The notes under the pieces were generated by a model that was not told the origin of the DNA, did no database searches, and saw only the letters and a list, made by a program, of their open reading frames with translations. Shown here one piece after another: positions 6,577-9,187 of a DNA stretch of 9,187 bases. A program made the position numbers and the translations under genes. This DNA comes from Rhodoplanes sp049284695 (GTDB lineage Bacteria > Pseudomonadota > Alphaproteobacteria > Rhizobiales > Xanthobacteraceae). The stretch is taken from assembly GCA_049284695.1 (NCBI GenBank), contig JBAPYK010000365.1:1-9187 (forward strand), written 5' to 3'. Every line of letters begins with the position of its first letter. Position 1 is the stretch's first letter.

Positions 6577-6583
6577 TCGGCCG

Positions 6584-7402
6584 ATGAAGCTCGACCAGCT
6601 GCTGCGGAGACCCTACCAGCCGAGCGAGCGGCGCTTCCAGGAAGGGATGCGCTACGCCTGCGCGACCGCGGCGGCGATCACGCCTTTCGTGCTCGATGTC
6701 TTCCCGGCGCGATCGGTGATCGACGTCGGATGCGGCGCCGGCGTGCTGCTTGCCGCGTTCGCCGAACGCGGCGTTGAAAGAATCGTCGGCGTCGACGGCT
6801 GCTACACCAATCGCGCGCGGCTGCAGTTCGATCCCAAGCATTTCGTTGGCTGGGACCTCAATCAGCCGCTCGGCCCCTTGGGGCTCGGCCGCTTCGATCT
6901 CGCGCTGTCGGTCGAGGTCGGCGAGCACCTGTTGCCCGCGCGGGCCGATGGCCTAGTCGATGACTTGTGCGCGCTCGCCGACGTCGTGCTGTACGGCGCC
7001 GCGATCGTGAATCAAGGCGGCATCAATCACATCAATGAACAATGGCAGTCCTACTGGGCGCGCAAGTTCCTCAGCCGCGATTACATTCCGTATGACATTC
7101 TGCGGCCGGTGATTTGGAACACCCCGGATGTGCCGTACTGGTACAAGCAGAATGCGCTGTTCTATGTGAAGCGCGGCTCCCCCAGCCACGAGCATTTCGA
7201 AAACCGGTTTCCCGGCGCCGCGGTCACGCTTCTCGACATGGCGATGCTCGATATCGTGCATCCCGATCTGTATTCGATGCATGTCGAGAAGAAACGCGGC
7301 CTTCGCCGCTTGCAGAAGAACGTCAGGCGCTATGTCCTGCAGTTCACCGGCCAGCGGGCGAAACGCCAGGCGCCGATCAGTTCGCGAATGAAGGAGAGTT
7401 GA
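6584..7402 (+). CDS. Class I SAM-dependent methyltransferase inside the nuo operon
   Basis: This 272-residue protein looks like a soluble Rossmann-fold methyltransferase (Methyltransf_23-like). Motif I is VIDVGCGAG (45-53), an acidic residue after strand 2 is in VGVDG (Asp71), and FDLALSVEVGEHL (104-116) is the typical post-motif region. GGINHINEQWQSYW (145-158) resembles a conserved block in methyltransferases I associate with surface-polysaccharide and secondary-metabolite clusters; this is from memory. The last 40 residues are rich in Arg and Lys. I see no signal peptide or membrane helix. The substrate is unknown. It sits between nuoD and nuoE, 116 bp after the former and 2 bp before the latter, so it must be co-transcribed with nuoE. 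It is not a standard complex I subunit, and it lacks obvious resemblance to the MidA/NDUFAF7 assembly methyltransferases. Codon use looks like that of its neighbours. Confidence 0.85.
   Translation: MKLDQLLRRPYQPSERRFQEGMRYACATAAAITPFVLDVFPARSVIDVGCGAGVLLAAFAERGVERIVGVDGCYTNRARLQFDPKHFVGWDLNQPLGPLGLGRFDLALSVEVGEHLLPARADGLVDDLCALADVVLYGAAIVNQGGINHINEQWQSYWARKFLSRDYIPYDILRPVIWNTPDVPYWYKQNALFYVKRGSPSHEHFENRFPGAAVTLLDMAMLDIVHPDLYSMHVEKKRGLRRLQKNVRRYVLQFTGQRAKRQAPISSRMKES
7391..7398 (+). promoter_or_regulatory. nuoE ribosome binding site inside the methyltransferase gene
   Basis: AAGGAGAG, an excellent Shine-Dalgarno sequence, lies in the last codons of the methyltransferase gene and 6 nt before the GTG at 7405. 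It supports GTG as the nuoE start and makes the methyltransferase 3' end part of the nuoE translation signal. Confidence 0.75.
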
Positions 7403-7404
7403 GC

Positions 7405-8163
7405 GTGGCTACGCGCCGTCTCGCCCCCGCCGACATCCAGCCTGCGAGCTTCGCCTTTACGGCGGAGAACCTGGCCTGGGCGAAGAGTCAGATCGTCCGG
7501 TACCCGGAGGGCCGGCAGGCCTCCGCAGTGATCTCGCTGCTGTGGCGGGCGCAGGAGCAGGCGGGCGGCTGGTTGCCGCAAAAGGCGATCGAGCATGTCG
7601 CCGAAATTCTGGGCATGCCGTTCATTCGCGTGCTCGAAGTCGCGACCTTCTACACGATGTTCAATCTCGAGCCGGTCGGCCGGCATTTCGTGCAGCTGTG
7701 CGGGACGACGCCCTGCATGCTGCGCGGCGCCAACGAACTCAAGAAAGTTTGCCGCGAGAAGATCGGCGAGGAGCATCACGTCACCGCCGACGGCAAGTTC
7801 TCCTGGATCGAGGTCGAGTGCCTGGGCGCCTGCGTCAACGCGCCGATGGTGCAGATCAACTTCGATACCTATGAGGATCTTACGCCGGAGCGGTTCGGCC
7901 AGATTCTCGACGATCTCGGCGCGGGCCGGCCGGTGCAGACGGGACCGCAGATCGACCGTCAGTTCTCCGCGCCGGTCGGCGGCCCGAATACGTTGACCGA
8001 TCCGTCGATCTACCAGAAAAAAACCGGCGGAAAGCCGCAAGAGCCGGCGCTCGCCGACGGCGATGCGAAGCGGCCCGGCAAGGCCGCCAATGTCCGTGAA
8101 TCCGCCATTCCCAAGCCGCCGGTGGGCGACGCCAGCGGCAACTCCAACACCGGGCGCGCATGA
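7405..8163 (+). CDS. nuoE: NADH:quinone oxidoreductase subunit E (NuoE), with long C-terminal tail
   Basis: NuoE (24-kDa subunit homologue) has a thioredoxin-like fold and binds [2Fe-2S] cluster N1a beside NuoF in the NADH-oxidising module. The four ligands are Cys99 and Cys104 in LCGTTPCMLRG and Cys139 and Cys143 in VECLGACVNAP, the expected Cx4C plus Cx3C pattern. Before them, YPEGRQASAVISLLWRAQEQ (33-52) and VATFYTMF are typical of the family. The GTG start at 7405 follows a strong AAGGAGAG; the longer open frame back to 7114 only shadows the methyltransferase gene. The product is 252 residues, longer than the 160-200 common for NuoE. The extra length is a tail from about residue 178, rich in Gly, Pro, Ala, Lys and Asp and probably disordered. 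Tails of varied length are known in alphaproteobacterial NuoE. The stop overlaps the nuoF start. Confidence 0.95.
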   Translation: MATRRLAPADIQPASFAFTAENLAWAKSQIVRYPEGRQASAVISLLWRAQEQAGGWLPQKAIEHVAEILGMPFIRVLEVATFYTMFNLEPVGRHFVQLCGTTPCMLRGANELKKVCREKIGEEHHVTADGKFSWIEVECLGACVNAPMVQINFDTYEDLTPERFGQILDDLGAGRPVQTGPQIDRQFSAPVGGPNTLTDPSIYQKKTGGKPQEPALADGDAKRPGKAANVRESAIPKPPVGDASGNSNTGRA

Positions 8164-9187
8164 TGCTGCAGGACCGCGACCGCATCTTCACCAATCTATA
8201 CGGCTTCCATGACTGGAAGCTTGCCGGCGCCCGGGCGCGCGGGGCATGGGACGGCACCAAGGCCATCTTGGAGCGCGGCCGCGACTCCATCATCGAGGAG
8301 GTCAAGTCTTCGGGGCTGCGCGGGCGCGGCGGCGCCGGATTTCCCACCGGCCTGAAATGGTCGTTCATGCCCAAGAAGTCGGACGGCCGGCCGCATTACC
8401 TCGTCGTCAATGCCGACGAATCCGAGCCTGGCACCTGCAAGGACCGCGACATCATCCGGCACGACCCGCACCTTCTGATCGAAGGTTCGCTGATCGCGAG
8501 CTTCGCCATGGGCGCCCACGCGGCCTACATCTACATCCGCGGCGAGTTCGTGCGCGAGCGCGAGCGCCTGCAGGCGGCGATCGACGAAGCCTATGACGCG
8601 AAGCTGATCGGCAAGAACAACGTCCACGGCTACGATTTCGACCTCTATCTCCATCACGGCGCCGGCGCCTATATCTGCGGCGAGGAGACCGCGCTGCTCG
8701 AAAGCCTCGAAGGCAAGAAGGGCATGCCGCGGCTCAAGCCGCCATTCCCGGCGAATATGGGCCTCTATGGCTGCCCGACCACCGTCAACAATGTGGAGAG
8801 CATCGCGGTCACGCCCGACATCATGCGCCGCGGCGCCGCCTGGTTCGCCGCGATCGGCAAGCCCAACAACACCGGCACCAAGCTGTTCTGCATTTCCGGC
8901 CATGTGAACAAGCCGTGCAATGTCGAAGAGGCGATGGGCGTTTCGCTGCGCGAACTGATCGATACCCATGCCGGCGGCGTGCGCGGCGGCTGGGACAATC
9001 TGCTCGCCGTCATCCCCGGCGGCTCCTCGGTGCGCTGCCTCCCGGCGCCGCTGTGCAACGATCTCACGATGGATTTCGACGCGCTGGTCAAGCTCAGGTC
9101 CGGTCTCGGCACCGCCGCGGTGATCGTGATGGACAAGTCGACCGACATCGTGCGCGCCATCGCCCGTATTTCGTATTTCTACAAGCA
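8160..9187 (+). CDS. nuoF: NADH:quinone oxidoreductase subunit F (NuoF), 3' end cut by window edge
   Basis: NuoF (51-kDa subunit homologue) oxidises NADH, holds FMN and carries [4Fe-4S] cluster N3. About 342 residues are visible of roughly 430-440 expected. GLRGRGGAGFPTGLKW (52-67) is the FMN/NADH-binding glycine-rich loop; VVNADESEPGTCKDRD follows; GAGAYICGEETALLESLEG (167-185) is the classic 51-kDa signature. The frame ends in RISYFYK, just before the expected ESCGxCxPCRxG motif that supplies most N3 ligands, so cluster binding cannot be verified here. Two adjacent ATGs (8160 and 8163) overlap the nuoE stop as ATGATG. Homologues I recall start ML-DKDRIF, which would fit 8163 slightly better; no good ribosome binding site is visible, so translation probably depends on coupling to nuoE. 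No stop codon is reached within the window. Confidence 0.95.
   Translation, partial: MMLQDRDRIFTNLYGFHDWKLAGARARGAWDGTKAILERGRDSIIEEVKSSGLRGRGGAGFPTGLKWSFMPKKSDGRPHYLVVNADESEPGTCKDRDIIRHDPHLLIEGSLIASFAMGAHAAYIYIRGEFVRERERLQAAIDEAYDAKLIGKNNVHGYDFDLYLHHGAGAYICGEETALLESLEGKKGMPRLKPPFPANMGLYGCPTTVNNVESIAVTPDIMRRGAAWFAAIGKPNNTGTKLFCISGHVNKPCNVEEAMGVSLRELIDTHAGGVRGGWDNLLAVIPGGSSVRCLPAPLCNDLTMDFDALVKLRSGLGTAAVIVMDKSTDIVRAIARISYFYK

Noticed and set aside
5912..6583. Extension of the methyltransferase upstream through nuoD (possible NuoD overlap or fusion)
   Set aside because: The frame is open only as a nuoD shadow; the protein similarity and the GGGAGG site both start at 6584.
6584..7402. Recently acquired mobile cargo
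   Set aside because: No flanking direct repeats, integrase or transposase are visible, and base composition looks like that of the neighbours, so I do not claim recent transfer.

Overview
The window is a high-GC, entirely forward-strand stretch that reads like an alphaproteobacterial chromosome. The complex I subunits look like those of the order Hyphomicrobiales (Bradyrhizobium/Rhodopseudomonas/Xanthobacteraceae type). That assignment rests on remembered family consensus sequences, not on a search.

Layout: (1) 2-502 is the 3' end of ribD (riboflavin biosynthesis reductase domain), cut by the window edge. (2) 503-666 is a short gap with small competing hairpins. (3) 667-3393 encodes a 908-residue fusion of an ADP-forming acyl-CoA synthetase (alpha-like and ATP-grasp parts) to a C-terminal GNAT acetyltransferase, i.e. 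a Pat/PatZ-type protein; unusually, the ligase active-site residues look intact. (4) 3394-3674 is the 281-bp leader of the next operon. (5) 3675-9187 is the front half of a nuo operon (proton-pumping NADH:quinone oxidoreductase): nuoA, nuoB, nuoC, nuoD, then a class I SAM-dependent methyltransferase gene, then nuoE and nuoF, which runs off the right edge before its N3-cluster cysteines.

How the genes work together: NuoE and NuoF (N-module) take electrons from NADH through FMN and iron-sulfur clusters. NuoB, NuoC and NuoD (Q-module) pass them through cluster N2 to quinone. NuoA belongs to the membrane arm at the junction with the Q-module. The genes are tightly packed: nuoA/nuoB overlap by 10 bp, the methyltransferase gene and nuoE are 2 bp apart with the nuoE ribosome-binding site inside the methyltransferase gene, and nuoE/nuoF overlap by 4 bp. 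RibD contributes to flavin synthesis (NuoF needs FMN), and the Pat-like protein may control acyl-CoA enzymes by lysine acetylation, but neither is shown here to be functionally tied to nuo.

Most of the window is housekeeping. The parts that merit a second look are the methyltransferase between nuoD and nuoE, the paired hairpins in the gap just before it, and the ligase-competent appearance of the Pat-like protein. I see no mobile element, CRISPR array, tRNA, rRNA or phage gene.
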